DNA of 64,000 nt from Lachnoclostridium edouardi (GCF_900240245.1 NZ_OESQ01000001.1:1737254-1801253), one strand, 5' to 3'. Numbered from the stretch's first letter, positions 17,520 through 27,737 are shown. Notes: a model not told the origin generated them from the letters alone. Made by a program: numbers and translations.

Positions 17520-18785
17520 ATGAAACAATATCCATTGGATGAACAGGCCATGTTCCATGACCTGCGGGGGCTGATGCAAATCCATACAGTAAATCACAAT
17601 TGTGGATTAGTCACAGACGATATGCCTTTAGGGGAAGGCGTATACAAGGCTTTAAACTATGTATTGGATCTGGCTAAAGGTATGGGTTTTAAAACGAAAA
17701 TGCTGGACGGATACTGCGGATGGATTGAAGCTGGACAGGGTGATAAAATGGTCGCTGTTCTCACCCATGTAGATGTGGTGCCTGTAGAGGCAGAGGGCTG
17801 GAAGGCAGATCCCTTTGACGCCACACTGATCGACGGCAAAGTATATGGCCGCGGAATCTGTGACGATAAAGGTCCTACCATTTTAAGTCTTTATGCCTTA
17901 AAGGCATTAACAGACGCCGGCGCTTTAAAAGACAAGCGGGTGCGCTTGATTGTAGGCGGCGACGAGGAAAGCGGCGCCTGGGTATGTATGAAAAGATACC
18001 GCCAGACAGAAGAACTTCCTGTATGTTCTTTCTCACCTGACGGCGATTATCCGTCTACATACGCTGAAAAAGGCATTATTCATGTAACTGTTTCTCAGGA
18101 TTTGGACAGCTCTGTGCAGCCTATAGAGCTGGAAGGCGGAAAAACATATAATATTGTTCCGGCTTCAGCAAAAGCTGTGGTAAATGGCAAGACTTATGAG
18201 GCTGAAGGAAAGGCTGCTCACGCTTCCCGCCCAGAATTAGGTGTAAACGCAACAAGAGAACTGTGTAAAAAACTGGCTGCCGACGGCGTAGATCATCCTT
18301 TTGTAAAGCTTATGGAAATTGCTGATACTAAGGGCTGGGGCATTGATTTAGAGGACGAGCAGTCAGGTAAGCTTACTTTAAATCCTGCTATTTCTGTTGT
18401 AACTGCTGACCATGCGGAAGTAAAATGCGACCTGCGTGTGCCAGTAACCTTTAAGCCTGAAGATGTAACTGCTGCAATCAATGAAAAAGTAGCTCCTTTA
18501 GGTTTTACCGCTGTATGTGATTTTGTTCTGGGTTCTCTTTATGTTCCTAAGGACTCTCAGCTGGTTACTACTTTGCAGAGAGTTTATAAGGACTGTACAG
18601 GCAGAGACGACGAACCTATTTCCGTAGGCGGCGGCACTTACGCAAGAACCTTTGAAAATGCAGTAGCCTTCGGACCTCTTTTGCCTGGTGAGGAAAACAC
18701 TAATCACAAGACAAATGAATGCTGGAATTATGATAATATGCTGCTTACCTACCAGATTCTTGCAAATGTTATTGAAGAACTTTAA
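17520..18785 (+). CDS. M20 family dipeptidase (Sapep/PepV-like)
   Basis: A 421-residue zinc exopeptidase. The metal motifs are LTHVDVVP near residue 82, the GRGICDDKG stretch near 121, and GGDEESG near 150; the final histidine is in the ENTNHKTNE segment. This pattern, with an inserted dimerisation domain around residues 200-320, matches the Sapep/PepV branch that cleaves dipeptides in the cytoplasm. It is followed after 58 bases by a multi-span transporter gene. The two probably form an operon that takes up and breaks down a peptide or amino acid derivative. GGAGG precedes the ATG. Confidence 0.85.
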   Translation: MKQYPLDEQAMFHDLRGLMQIHTVNHNCGLVTDDMPLGEGVYKALNYVLDLAKGMGFKTKMLDGYCGWIEAGQGDKMVAVLTHVDVVPVEAEGWKADPFDATLIDGKVYGRGICDDKGPTILSLYALKALTDAGALKDKRVRLIVGGDEESGAWVCMKRYRQTEELPVCSFSPDGDYPSTYAEKGIIHVTVSQDLDSSVQPIELEGGKTYNIVPASAKAVVNGKTYEAEGKAAHASRPELGVNATRELCKKLAADGVDHPFVKLMEIADTKGWGIDLEDEQSGKLTLNPAISVVTADHAEVKCDLRVPVTFKPEDVTAAINEKVAPLGFTAVCDFVLGSLYVPKDSQLVTTLQRVYKDCTGRDDEPISVGGGTYARTFENAVAFGPLLPGEENTNHKTNECWNYDNMLLTYQILANVIEEL

Positions 18786-18807
18786 AGCACACTAAAATTA
18801 TAGGGGA

Positions 18808-18827
18808 AAGCCGCTTGGGGGCGGCTT
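18808..18827 (+). other. Stem-loop between peptidase and transporter genes
   Basis: AAGCCGC at 18808-18814 pairs with GCGGCTT at 18821-18827 around a TTGGGG loop. It has no T-run and lies immediately before the AGGAGG of the next gene. AAAGCC could also pair with GGCTTT next to the ATG, which would hide the ribosome site. Confidence 0.5.
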
Positions 18828-18843
18828 CAGGAGGAAAGGCTTT

Positions 18844-20046
18844 ATGGAAATTATTATTGGCTTTACGATTATTTTAGCTATATTGGTAATTGGTGACACA
18901 ATCTCTACAGCAACCAAGGCCGTTATTCCGTCTGTATTTGTACAGGCGCTGTTATTTATGGTAGGATTCTGGACAATCCTTCCAAAAGATATTGTAACTA
19001 CAGCAGGCTTTGCCAACTTATCTCTGCTGGCTATGTACCTGTTAATCACCCACATGGGAACTATGCTGGATTTAAAGCAGCTGATTGACCAGTGGAAAAC
19101 TGTTGTAATCGCATGTGCAGGTCTGGTTGGTATTATTTTAGGCACCATGACACTGGGCAGAATGGTATTTGGCAGCGATATTGCATTTATTGCTACTCCT
19201 CCTTTAACAGGCGGTACTGTTGCCACTCTGCTTATGGGTGACGCCGCAAAGGCAAAAGGTCTGGAGGACCTGATTGTTCTTCCAATTCTGGTATACGTTG
19301 GACAGGGATTTGTGGGATATCCATTAACCTCCTTTATGCTGAAAAGAGAAGACCGCAGACTTTTAAACGCATATCGTTCAGGCGCTATGAAGAGAGTTGC
19401 TGTAGCTGAGGAAAGCGGAGAATTAGAAGGTAAGTTCCGTATTTTCCCACACGTTCCTGAGAAATATGAAAGCAATACTTTTATGCTTCTTCGTCTTGGC
19501 TTTGTAGCTATGCTGGCATACTTTACATCAGATGCTTTAAATAAGCTTCTGGCTGCTGCAGGCGCAAGCTTTACTATTCACAAATTGGTTGTATCTTTAA
19601 TCTTTGGTGTTATTGCTTCTGAAATCGGTTTTGTTGAAAAGAAAACTTTGAACAAGGCAAACTCCTTCGGATTCCTGATGACAGCTCTGTTAGGATATAT
19701 CTTTGCCGATCTGAACCGTTCCACACCAGAAATGGTTGCTCAGTTAATCATTCCTCTGTGCGGCATTTTGTTCTTTGGCATTATCGGTATGTATATTATT
19801 TCTTTCTTTGTAGGAAAGGCTTTAGGCGAAAGTCCGGCAATGTCATTCTCCATTGCAATGAACGCACTTTATGGCTTCCCACAGAACTTTATGCTGACAC
19901 ATGAGTCTGCAAAAAGCGTTACTGAAGATCCAGATGAGAGAGAGTTCCTGATTGAAAATACGCTGCCAAAGATGTTGGTAGGCGGTTTCGTAACAGTAAC
20001 AATCGCTTCTGTAATTATCGCAGGTATTTTCATTGGATTCCTGTAA
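18844..20046 (+). CDS. Multi-span membrane transporter of unrecognised specificity
   Basis: A 400-residue, highly hydrophobic protein with about 10-11 membrane segments in two halves separated by a charged loop near residues 175-215. The pattern, with TPPLTGGTVAT near residue 120, recalls GltS-like or DUF819-like sodium-coupled carriers, but I do not recognise the family with certainty. Position directly after an M20 dipeptidase suggests uptake or release of the peptide or its products. Start ATG 18844 follows AGGAGG. A terminator follows 90 bases after the stop. Confidence 0.6.
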   Translation: MEIIIGFTIILAILVIGDTISTATKAVIPSVFVQALLFMVGFWTILPKDIVTTAGFANLSLLAMYLLITHMGTMLDLKQLIDQWKTVVIACAGLVGIILGTMTLGRMVFGSDIAFIATPPLTGGTVATLLMGDAAKAKGLEDLIVLPILVYVGQGFVGYPLTSFMLKREDRRLLNAYRSGAMKRVAVAEESGELEGKFRIFPHVPEKYESNTFMLLRLGFVAMLAYFTSDALNKLLAAAGASFTIHKLVVSLIFGVIASEIGFVEKKTLNKANSFGFLMTALLGYIFADLNRSTPEMVAQLIIPLCGILFFGIIGMYIISFFVGKALGESPAMSFSIAMNALYGFPQNFMLTHESAKSVTEDPDEREFLIENTLPKMLVGGFVTVTIASVIIAGIFIGFL

Positions 20047-20134
20047 AATAATTTAAGCACGTTATACACCTTTGTTATACAATGAAAAGCGCTTCTAAGG
20101 GTGCCGCATAATCTGTATTTTCAGAACAAGCGGC

Positions 20135-20157
20135 CGCCTGATGTGAGGCGCTTTTTG
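20135..20157 (+). terminator. Rho-independent terminator after the transporter gene
   Basis: CGCCT at 20135-20139 pairs with AGGCG at 20146-20150 around a 6-base loop, followed by CTTTTTG. AAAAGCGC further upstream (about 20086) could pair with GCGCTTTT for a longer fold. Confidence 0.7.
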
Positions 20158-20273
20158 TTATGTAAGAATTTCCTTCATCTTTCTTAAAAAATAAAAGGTA
20201 GCCCCTTAGGTCATCTCGTTGTATAATGGTAAAATAAGGCTGATATACTTATATACAAGAGGAGGTTTTTTCC

Positions 20274-20972
20274 ATGCAGAATATTCTTGTCTGTGATGAC
20301 GATAAACAAATTGTGGATGCCATTGACATTTACCTGGCAGGAGAAGGTTTTCATATTATAAAAGCTTATGATGGCTATGAAGCTTTAGAATTATTGGAAA
20401 CAAATGAAGTAGATTTATTGATTGTGGATGTTATGATGCCTGGTCTGGACGGTATTCGCACCACTTTAAAGGTGCGGGAAACCAGCAGTATTCCTATTAT
20501 AATTTTGTCTGCAAAATCTGAGGACACTGATAAAATTCTGGGACTGAATATTGGCGCCGACGATTATATTACAAAGCCCTTTAACCCTTTAGAGCTGGTG
20601 GCCAGAGTAAAATCTCAGTTAAGGCGTTATACTCAGCTGGGCAATATGAATCAGCAGCAGGAAAGCGAGCATATTTTTAAGTGCGGCGGACTTCAGATTA
20701 ATGATGACAATAAAGAAGTTATGGTAGACGGGGAGTTGATTAAGTTAACTCCTATTGAATACAATATTCTGCTTCTTCTTGTAAAAAATGCAGGTAAGGT
20801 TTTTTCTATTGATGAAATTTATGAACAAATTTGGAACGAGGAAGCCATTGGAGCTGACAATACAGTAGCTGTACATATCCGTCATATCCGGGAAAAAATA
20901 GAGATCAATCCCAGAGAGCCCCGATATTTAAAGGTTGTTTGGGGCGTAGGATATAAAATCGAAAAACAATAG
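20274..20972 (+). CDS. OmpR/PhoB-type response regulator
   Basis: A 232-residue two-domain regulator. The receiver domain has the acidic pocket DDD at residues 8-10, phosphoacceptor Asp52 in IVDVMMPG, and Lys102 in TKPF. The C-terminal winged helix spans about 135-230 and ends in the typical WGVGYKIE. It lies seven bases before the kinase gene and should be its partner. The layout resembles VanR/VanS-type pairs of clostridia. Start ATG 20274 follows GAGGAGG. No target gene is obvious next to it. Confidence 0.92.
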   Translation: MQNILVCDDDKQIVDAIDIYLAGEGFHIIKAYDGYEALELLETNEVDLLIVDVMMPGLDGIRTTLKVRETSSIPIIILSAKSEDTDKILGLNIGADDYITKPFNPLELVARVKSQLRRYTQLGNMNQQQESEHIFKCGGLQINDDNKEVMVDGELIKLTPIEYNILLLLVKNAGKVFSIDEIYEQIWNEEAIGADNTVAVHIRHIREKIEINPREPRYLKVVWGVGYKIEKQ

Positions 20973-20979
20973 GTAGCTT

Positions 20980-23262
20980 ATGAAAAAATTTACTATACTT
21001 ATTTTACATTTGTCCTTTGCTGTGTTCGCGTTAATTGGTATTGGGCTAATGTTCTCAAACTCTAATTATGGCCGGGGACTTTCCTGGCTTACAACAGAAA
21101 GCTTTGAAGATTCCTCTTTGTTTCAGGAAAAATTTCAGTCTGATATTCGCTGTATCTTTGACTATGTAAATTACAGGGATGTTTTTGAGACAAATGGGGA
21201 GCTGGATTTTAACAAGGAAATCGCCAGTATTTCTTATATGAGTTTAAATACCTCGGAGACAACTTATACTTTAGATGAGTTAATCCGCTATGCAAAAGCT
21301 CAAGGGTATTATCTGGATGATGACTATCAGGTGCAGACAGTGCCCATAGACGACAAAATTCCTTCCCCTGATGTAAGGATCAATTGGAAAGCTTACCAGC
21401 CGGTAGAAATACTTACAGAACCAGCAGATGCTATTATGTCTCTGGCAGATTTATCGAAAGAAGCCTTAACCTGCCTGGGAAACTATTATAAAGTGAGCAA
21501 TAATCTGATTGGACAGCCCTCTAACCTGTATTTTCAGATTTATTATCAGTACACGGAGACTGACACCAGCCTTTTCACAAATACCCCTGATTTGTCTGTG
21601 GATCAGTTGAAGGCTCTGGGAGAATATTGTTATGTAAGCGGCTCCTCCCTGATTGTGGATTCTAATTTTAATATTCCTCCGGCAGGCATGTCCGCTATGG
21701 CTGAATCCAGCAATCCTTACGATAATAACAATTACTATGCCATTATTGCTTTAGATACAGAATATACTCAAAATGATATTTACCAGGATTTAGAGCAGGT
21801 ATTTTACAGAGCCAAAATTATGTACGCTGCAGGTGTTCTGTGCCTGTTTATTGGCCTTGCAGGATGTCTTATTACATTGTATCAGATTATTCATTCTATA
21901 ACCGGAAGAACATTGTATTATCTGGATAAGATCACTTTTGAAAACAGTCTGATTTTATGTGCTATCTGTACAGTTCTGGCTCTTTATGTAGGCGACAAGG
22001 TAATCTGCAAGCTGCTTCACACCTTGTTCAGTATACCTCATTGGAACTACATTGATATGGCGGTACAGACCAGTATTATTTATGTATTCTGTTTGATAGA
22101 AGGTTTAAGTATTATCCGCCGCTACAAAGCACATACTCTTTGGTCTAACAGTATGTTCCGCAGCTTCCGGAAAATAGCTTCCCTATATTTTCTCCGAAAG
22201 AAATTTACAATTCGCCTGGCAGTTATTTATTCCTTATTTCTGCTGACAAATCTGCTGTTGTTTGGCGGAATATTTATAGCTGCCATTACCAGCGAAGGAG
22301 CCTTGGGCATGTCCCTTTCCGCTGTCCTGGGAATTCTTCTGTTTCTTTTGGACTTTTGGGCGTTCCACAATCTGTTTCACAGCTGCTGGGAGCATGACAA
22401 AATTAATGAAGCGATTATAGGAATTGCAGACGGCAATACGTCTTATCAAATTGATTTAGAGCTATTTACAGGTAAAGAGAAAGTTCTGGCGCAGAGAATC
22501 AATAATATTGGAATGGGACTTGAGTCAGCTCTTAACGAACAGGTGAAAAGCGAGCGCCTAAAAGCAGATTTGATTACGAATGTTTCCCATGACATAAAAA
22601 CGCCTTTAACCTCAATTATTAACTATGTAGATCTAATTAAACGTGAAAAAATTCAGGATCCTAAAATTCAGAGCTACTTAGATATTTTGGAGCAGAAGTC
22701 ACAAAGGCTGAAAAATCTGACAGAGGATCTGGTGGAGGCCTCTAAGGCCAGCTCCGGAAATCTGAAGCTGGAAATTTCAGATATTGACTTAGTTCAGCTT
22801 GTGCAGCAAACCAATGGGGAATTTGAAGAGAAATTTGATTCCCACCACCTGGAGCTTGTAACTAAAATACCAGAAACATCTATTATTATTGAAGCAGACG
22901 GCAGACGGCTGTGGAGGGTTCTGGAAAACCTGTACAACAATACCTTTAAATACGCCATGGAAAACAGCAGAGTTTATGTGGACATTGAAACTTCCTCAGA
23001 TAATTCCCAGGTATTCTTTACCATAAAAAATGTTTCTGCAAGCCCATTAAATATTAGCCCTGATGAATTGACGGAACGTTTTGTGCGGGGAGATGTAGCC
23101 AGAACTACTGAAGGCAGCGGTCTTGGCCTGTCTATTGCCCAAAGCCTGACTCAGCTGCAGGGCGGTACATTTGAAATTATTATAGATGGGGATTTATTTA
23201 AGGTTCATATTTCTTTTCCTATTAAACATGAATCTGATAAAGCAGAACATCAGGAAATATAA
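20980..23262 (+). CDS. Membrane sensor histidine kinase
   Basis: A 760-residue kinase. After one membrane helix (residues 4-27) comes a large outside domain (about 30-280), then roughly five further membrane segments up to residue 460. The dimerisation and phosphoacceptor helix has NVSHDIKTPLTS with His537. The ATPase domain has NLYNNTFKYA (N box) and GSGLGLSIA (G2 box). The gene overlaps nothing and follows its response regulator by seven bases. The large sensory domain and extra membrane segments are unusual in length; the ligand is unknown. A strong terminator follows 86 bases after the stop. Confidence 0.9.
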   Translation: MKKFTILILHLSFAVFALIGIGLMFSNSNYGRGLSWLTTESFEDSSLFQEKFQSDIRCIFDYVNYRDVFETNGELDFNKEIASISYMSLNTSETTYTLDELIRYAKAQGYYLDDDYQVQTVPIDDKIPSPDVRINWKAYQPVEILTEPADAIMSLADLSKEALTCLGNYYKVSNNLIGQPSNLYFQIYYQYTETDTSLFTNTPDLSVDQLKALGEYCYVSGSSLIVDSNFNIPPAGMSAMAESSNPYDNNNYYAIIALDTEYTQNDIYQDLEQVFYRAKIMYAAGVLCLFIGLAGCLITLYQIIHSITGRTLYYLDKITFENSLILCAICTVLALYVGDKVICKLLHTLFSIPHWNYIDMAVQTSIIYVFCLIEGLSIIRRYKAHTLWSNSMFRSFRKIASLYFLRKKFTIRLAVIYSLFLLTNLLLFGGIFIAAITSEGALGMSLSAVLGILLFLLDFWAFHNLFHSCWEHDKINEAIIGIADGNTSYQIDLELFTGKEKVLAQRINNIGMGLESALNEQVKSERLKADLITNVSHDIKTPLTSIINYVDLIKREKIQDPKIQSYLDILEQKSQRLKNLTEDLVEASKASSGNLKLEISDIDLVQLVQQTNGEFEEKFDSHHLELVTKIPETSIIIEADGRRLWRVLENLYNNTFKYAMENSRVYVDIETSSDNSQVFFTIKNVSASPLNISPDELTERFVRGDVARTTEGSGLGLSIAQSLTQLQGGTFEIIIDGDLFKVHISFPIKHESDKAEHQEI

Positions 23263-23347
23263 AGATACTCTGGAAAATAATCCAATATCAAATTCAATAT
23301 AATTTTATGTTAATTTACTTTTCATTATTTAATAATATTAAAGATAG

Positions 23348-23369
23348 CAGGCTCTTCGGAGCCTGTTTT
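23348..23369 (+). terminator. Terminator of the two-component operon
   Basis: CAGGCTC at 23348-23354 pairs with GAGCCTG at 23359-23365 around a TTCG loop, followed by TTTTCT. TTCG is a very stable tetraloop. Confidence 0.85.
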
Positions 23370-23384
23370 CTATTCTCAGGCACA

Positions 23385-23443
23385 AAAAAGGAACCATTCC
23401 TTTATAAATGATTGCTCATTTATTATGTAATGGCTCCTTTTTA
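23385..23443 (-). terminator. Long hairpin, terminator of the ttdAB operon, possibly bidirectional
   Basis: AAAAAGGAACCATT near 23385 pairs with AATGGCTCCTTTTT ending at 23443, with a single mismatch and a long loop. A-runs and T-runs flank both sides, so it may stop transcription from both directions. It lies ten bases beyond the ttdB stop. Confidence 0.65.
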
Positions 23444-23453
23444 TTATCCCAAT

Positions 23454-24071
23454 TCACTTGATAAATTTTACTTCTCTACAGATTTGTTCCGTCTCCCTAT
23501 TTTTTCTCTCATTGAATATTTTTTTGTTCTGCTCAAACAAATTATTTCCATAAGTGTCAATAGAAACAATTAGTGGACCAAACTCCTTTACCCTGCATTT
23601 CCACAGAGTTTCCGGCATACCAAGCTCCTTCCATTGGGCATCCTCGATTTCTTCTACACAAGCAGCCGCCACCACAGCACAGCCGGCCGGAAAAACACAA
23701 TGAATAGCTTTAAATTCCTGACACCCTTCTACGGTGCCGTCGCCCATACCTCCCTTTCCTACAATTACCCGCACACCAGTCTGTCGAATAAATTCTTTCT
23801 CGAATTTTTCCATCCGCATACTAGTGGTGGGGCCTATGGACACCATTTCAAAGCGCTCCTCACTATTCCCAACAGGTCTTACAATAGGTCCCGCATGAAT
23901 AATTGCTTTTTCTTTCACATCCACAGGAAGCTGCCGCCCTTTCTCTATAAGCCTCCTGTGAGCCACATCCCTACAGGTTACCAGGGTACCTGTCAAATAC
24001 ACCACATCACCTGCCCTAATTCCCTCTAGGTCCTCAGCCTTCACCGGCGTAGTTAAAACTTTCTTCTCCAT
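23454..24071 (-). CDS. TtdB/FumA C-domain-type dehydratase beta subunit
   Basis: A 205-residue beta subunit of class I fumarase or L-tartrate dehydratase. It shows DVAHRR, the GPIVRP strand and GPTTSMRM, and KGGMGDGT, all typical of this subunit. With the alpha subunit it forms an iron-sulphur hydro-lyase that removes water from a hydroxy-diacid such as tartrate, malate or a related substrate. Its start codon directly abuts the stop of the alpha subunit gene (shared base), so translation is coupled. The neighbouring enolase-superfamily dehydratase and transporter favour a sugar-acid or tartrate role over ordinary fumarase. The substrate is not proven. Confidence 0.85.
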   Translation of the reverse strand: MEKKVLTTPVKAEDLEGIRAGDVVYLTGTLVTCRDVAHRRLIEKGRQLPVDVKEKAIIHAGPIVRPVGNSEERFEMVSIGPTTSMRMEKFEKEFIRQTGVRVIVGKGGMGDGTVEGCQEFKAIHCVFPAGCAVVAAACVEEIEDAQWKELGMPETLWKCRVKEFGPLIVSIDTYGNNLFEQNKKIFNERKNRETEQICREVKFIK

Positions 24072-24970
24072 TACAATTTCACCTCCTTATGTGAGGTAAT
24101 CTGGTAATTTAGGTCTTGATCAAATTCAATGTGTCCTCTTCTGTGAGACCAGCAGCCTACATTCACTGCTACACCAATTACAGAGGGATGCCGCGCTGCA
24201 TTTTCCACATGGACGCCTAACACTGAAGCACTTCCTGATAATCCTTGCGGACCAAGGCCAATAGCATTGATCCCTGCCTCCAAAAGCTGTTCTAGTTTTT
24301 CTGCACGCTCATTAAGATTGTGGCTGCCCAGAGGGCGCATCAAAGCTTTTTTTGAAAGCAGCGCAGCTGTCTCTACAGAGGTAGCTACTCCCACACCTAC
24401 CAGAAGCGGCGGACATGCATTAATTCCATAGCTGGTCATCACATCCATTACAAATTCTACCACTCCTTCATAGCCTGCTCCAGGCATCAGCACCATAGCC
24501 CGCCCCGGAAGGCTGCATCCGCCACCGGCCATATAAGTGTCAATTTCACACCGACCGCTGTTCGGTATGATCTCCCAAAACACCGTAGGTATGCCCTTTC
24601 CCACATTGTTTCCTGTATTGTACTCATCAAAAGTCTCTACACTATTGTGGCGCAAAGGGGCTTGTACTGTCGCGCGGATTACTGCTTCTTTCAAAAGAGA
24701 CTCTAATTCTCTTATCAGAGGAAATTCCGTGCCGCACTTAACAAAAAACTGCAGAACACCGGTATCCTGACAACTAGGACGATTCAGTTCAGCCGCCAGT
24801 CTTTGATTTTCCTCCATTGTAGCATAAATATGCTTTGTTAGTGGCGCCGTTTCCTGGTTTGCCAACTCTCTCAATTTTTCCCGCACATCATCTGGCAGTA
24901 CTTTACCGGTGTAAGCCACAAACCGCGCCATTACATCCGTCATTTTTTCTATCAAATTCTCTCGATCCAT
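24071..24970 (-). CDS. TtdA/FumA N-domain-type dehydratase alpha subunit
   Basis: A 299-residue alpha subunit with the three cysteines expected to hold the [4Fe-4S] cluster: in SCQDTG near residue 62, GGGCSLPG near 152, and VGCWSHRRG near 275. Together with the beta subunit it should act as an oxygen-sensitive hydro-lyase in the cytoplasm. The gene follows the enolase-superfamily gene by 32 bases. Fumarase and tartrate dehydratase cannot be separated by sequence reading alone, but the catabolic neighbours suggest tartrate-like substrates. Confidence 0.87.
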   Translation of the reverse strand: MDRENLIEKMTDVMARFVAYTGKVLPDDVREKLRELANQETAPLTKHIYATMEENQRLAAELNRPSCQDTGVLQFFVKCGTEFPLIRELESLLKEAVIRATVQAPLRHNSVETFDEYNTGNNVGKGIPTVFWEIIPNSGRCEIDTYMAGGGCSLPGRAMVLMPGAGYEGVVEFVMDVMTSYGINACPPLLVGVGVATSVETAALLSKKALMRPLGSHNLNERAEKLEQLLEAGINAIGLGPQGLSGSASVLGVHVENAARHPSVIGVAVNVGCWSHRRGHIEFDQDLNYQITSHKEVKL

Positions 24971-25002
24971 ACCCTCTTTTCCCTTTCACTCAAACAGACT
25001 TC

Positions 25003-26139
25003 CTATCTATCTACAATTGATCCATCCTCATGCATCCAAAACTTTCCGTATCGACCAGTAAAAGGAAACACACAGTCAATATCGTCGATTAACTCTATTC
25101 CTAGCCCCGGCCCGGTGGGGATCTTTATATAACCATTCTCAATTTCAAATGCCCTTTTCATCTCCCTATTCAGCGGGCACTCTCCATTCACCATTGGATA
25201 TTCCTGAATTTCAAAATTTGGAATACAAGCATTTAATTGCAGACATGCTGCTGTAGAAACAGGTCCCAAAGGATTGTGAGGAATAAGATACACCGCTCTA
25301 GCCTCCGCTTGAGCCGCAATTTTTTTTCCTGCAGTCAGCCCACCGGCAACACACATGTCTGGTCGAATATAGCGCACAGATGTACCTTCCAGTAGTTCCT
25401 CAAACTCTACAGGGTTAATAAATCGTTCTCCCGTCGCCACTGGCACATGGCACTGTTCAATAACTTGCGCCAGTGCCAACAGGTTGTCCGGTATTGGGTC
25501 CTCATAAAAATAAGGCCTGTATTTTTCCAACACCCGGCCGGCCTCAATAGCCTCTGCAGGCTTCAAGCCGCGATGACATTCCACAGCCACATCTACATCC
25601 CAGCCCACACTTTCCCGAATTGCTGCAAAGGTACTCTCCATTCGATTGACTACAGCAGAAAAATTCTCCCCACAACGCCCATTTTCATTTTCTGGATGTC
25701 CAATAGAGTAACGGATAGCTCCAAATCCCTGGGCCGCCAATTTCTCAGCTTTATCCGCCATAGCCTCTGGTGTTTTCCCCTTTATATTTACATAAATACG
25801 GGCTTTCTCTCGCACTTGTCCGCCTAAAAGTTCATAACAAGGTACACCGAAATATTTTCCCTTCAAATCCCACAATGCAATATCAATACCCGAGATCGCC
25901 GCCATAACCACAGACCCTCGGAAATGAAAGCATCTGGTAAGTCCATCCCAGATATATTCTATCCTCAGCGGGTCCAACCCCAGCAAATGATGCTCCATCT
26001 GTTTTAATACTGCTGCCGTTGCTTCCTGATAACACCACGCGCCACACTCGCCCAGTCCCACCAGGCCCTGGTCTGTATGAACCTTCACAAACAGATACCT
26101 AGTCCCTGCCAGGATCGGTTCTATTTTTGTTATTTTCAT
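25003..26139 (-). CDS. Enolase-superfamily (mandelate racemase/muconate lactonizing) sugar-acid dehydratase
   Basis: A 378-residue enzyme with an N-terminal capping domain and a barrel domain. The metal ligands appear as VECHRG, YEDPIP and TGERF, and a catalytic histidine lies in IPHNPLGP. This resembles the galactonate/mannonate dehydratase branch (GalD/ManD type). The KxK motif of some branches is replaced by RYS near residue 140, so substrate prediction is unsafe. The start ATG at 26139 follows GGAGG; the frame is open upstream into the transporter gene but without a ribosome site. It likely feeds a keto-sugar acid or works in parallel with TtdAB. Confidence 0.85.
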   Translation of the reverse strand: MKITKIEPILAGTRYLFVKVHTDQGLVGLGECGAWCYQEATAAVLKQMEHHLLGLDPLRIEYIWDGLTRCFHFRGSVVMAAISGIDIALWDLKGKYFGVPCYELLGGQVREKARIYVNIKGKTPEAMADKAEKLAAQGFGAIRYSIGHPENENGRCGENFSAVVNRMESTFAAIRESVGWDVDVAVECHRGLKPAEAIEAGRVLEKYRPYFYEDPIPDNLLALAQVIEQCHVPVATGERFINPVEFEELLEGTSVRYIRPDMCVAGGLTAGKKIAAQAEARAVYLIPHNPLGPVSTAACLQLNACIPNFEIQEYPMVNGECPLNREMKRAFEIENGYIKIPTGPGLGIELIDDIDCVFPFTGRYGKFWMHEDGSIVDR

Positions 26140-26150
26140 AGAAATCCTCC

Positions 26151-27437
26151 TTAAAATGCTGGAAATACAGTCATTACATAACCGATATAACCTATAATCA
26201 GAATTATCGAGATTATCCATCCTTGTTTCAGCAAAGACAGCTGATCATATCCGCCTGCTCCCATGGCCATAGGCACTGCTGGCGTGGCCATAGGTGTTAA
26301 AATTGATGACATAGAACCGGAAAATGTCAGAAGGATCGGCCCAATAGGGTTAGCTCCCATTGCCTGACAGGTTAGGATAGCAATAGGAATGAAAATACCA
26401 TAAACTGCCTTGTTTAGCATCAACTGCGTAAATAAGAATGCTACCAGAAAAAATGCCCCGCCTAGCAAATAACCATTGTGCGTTCCGGCCATGGTACCAG
26501 CCAGCCAATTCCCTACAATATCGCCGGCTCCCGTATTGGTCAGAGCGCCAGCCATGGCAAGCGAGCCCACATAGATGAAAGATACTGATACCGGTATAGC
26601 CTTAACTGCTTCCTGTTCTGTCAATACTCCACAGATGACTGTTAATACCGCTCCAGCAAAGGCGATCTCCCATGTGGGAATTCCATGAAAACTACTGGTA
26701 ATCATTAGCAGAATACTTCCAAAAAAGATAGCAATTCCTGCTGCCTCTGCAAATGGTTTAAGCGGCTTTTTATCCTCCTTTTTCTGACTAGATACTTGAA
26801 TTGGCATCACAGGCTGCTCAGGCGCGTTTTTCAAACCATAGGTGTACGCCCAAACCATAGTTAAAATGGAGATTGGCAACCTCGCTATACAAAAATCCAT
26901 AGGTGTTAATGCATATTCCGTGACTCCATAGGCCTCCAGATAACCATTGAACATCCCTGCATCCGTCACTGCTGCACTCAGGGGCAATGCACAGCAGCAC
27001 ACCACGCTGATTACACACAGAGGAAACATAGTTTTGGATGGGCTGACCCCGAAGGTTTCACTCATAGCATAACACATAGGAAATACGATAGCGAATACAG
27101 TCAGCGGGCTATTTAGAAAGTTTGTCAGCAAAAATGCCACAATCAGATAGCCAAGGTATGCACGCTTGAAGGAACCGCCGGAAACCCGGATAATCCCAGC
27201 TGACATTCGGTCAACAAAGCTAGTTCGATTCAGCCCCGCAGCGATTACAAACATTCCGACAATCACTATATTGTTGGTATTTCCAAACCCCGCTAATGCC
27301 TCCCCAGAGTCAATACACCTGGTGATGATTAGAAGGATCATCGTTGCCAAGGATGTCACCGCCATGGGCAGCTTATTCAACCCAAAACTAATCATAGACA
27401 ACACGAAAATCACGATACAGACAGTAATAGAACTCAT
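26151..27437 (-). CDS. SLC13/CitT-type divalent anion transporter
   Basis: A 428-residue membrane protein with about 11-12 helices, and the re-entrant-loop features of the SLC13/ion-transporter superfamily (NSPLTVFAIVFP near residue 108, TPMATPAVPMA near 382). It is the first gene of a four-gene minus-strand operon with an enolase-superfamily dehydratase and TtdAB, so it probably imports a di- or tricarboxylate or hydroxy acid. GGAGG precedes the ATG at 27437. The 300 bases upstream contain no gene and separate it from the AraC-type regulator. Confidence 0.8.
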   Translation of the reverse strand: MSSITVCIVIFVLSMISFGLNKLPMAVTSLATMILLIITRCIDSGEALAGFGNTNNIVIVGMFVIAAGLNRTSFVDRMSAGIIRVSGGSFKRAYLGYLIVAFLLTNFLNSPLTVFAIVFPMCYAMSETFGVSPSKTMFPLCVISVVCCCALPLSAAVTDAGMFNGYLEAYGVTEYALTPMDFCIARLPISILTMVWAYTYGLKNAPEQPVMPIQVSSQKKEDKKPLKPFAEAAGIAIFFGSILLMITSSFHGIPTWEIAFAGAVLTVICGVLTEQEAVKAIPVSVSFIYVGSLAMAGALTNTGAGDIVGNWLAGTMAGTHNGYLLGGAFFLVAFLFTQLMLNKAVYGIFIPIAILTCQAMGANPIGPILLTFSGSMSSILTPMATPAVPMAMGAGGYDQLSLLKQGWIISIILIIGYIGYVMTVFPAF

Positions 27438-27701
27438 AATTTCCCTCCTTTATTTTTTTACCCCTTTTCTGACTCCAGGATACTACTCTTTCTTTTCATT
27501 TTCCTCCCTATTTTTTATATCTTTCCAGCTGTTCTAATCTGCCCTTCCGGCATTTTTTCTTTATCTATATAAAAAAATACCTAAAATATTTTTCCCCTTT
27601 TTCCTTCTTCCTTTTATAAAAATGAGAGCTACCTATATTTTCATTGATATTATATCTAAAAATATACCTCTGGCATTTTTTTAGATTTCCTATTTTTCAT
27701 C

Positions 27702-27731
27702 AAAAAAGACATGTGAGTATAACTCCCATGT
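27702..27731 (-). terminator. Terminator of the AraC-type regulator gene
   Basis: Read on the minus strand, GACATGGGAGT pairs with ACTCACATGTC with one mismatch, followed by TTTTTTG. It ends seven bases from the gene's stop. The rest of the 300-base gap up to 27438 is AT-rich, and I see no clear promoter. Confidence 0.75.
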
Positions 27732-27737
27732 CCTTAC

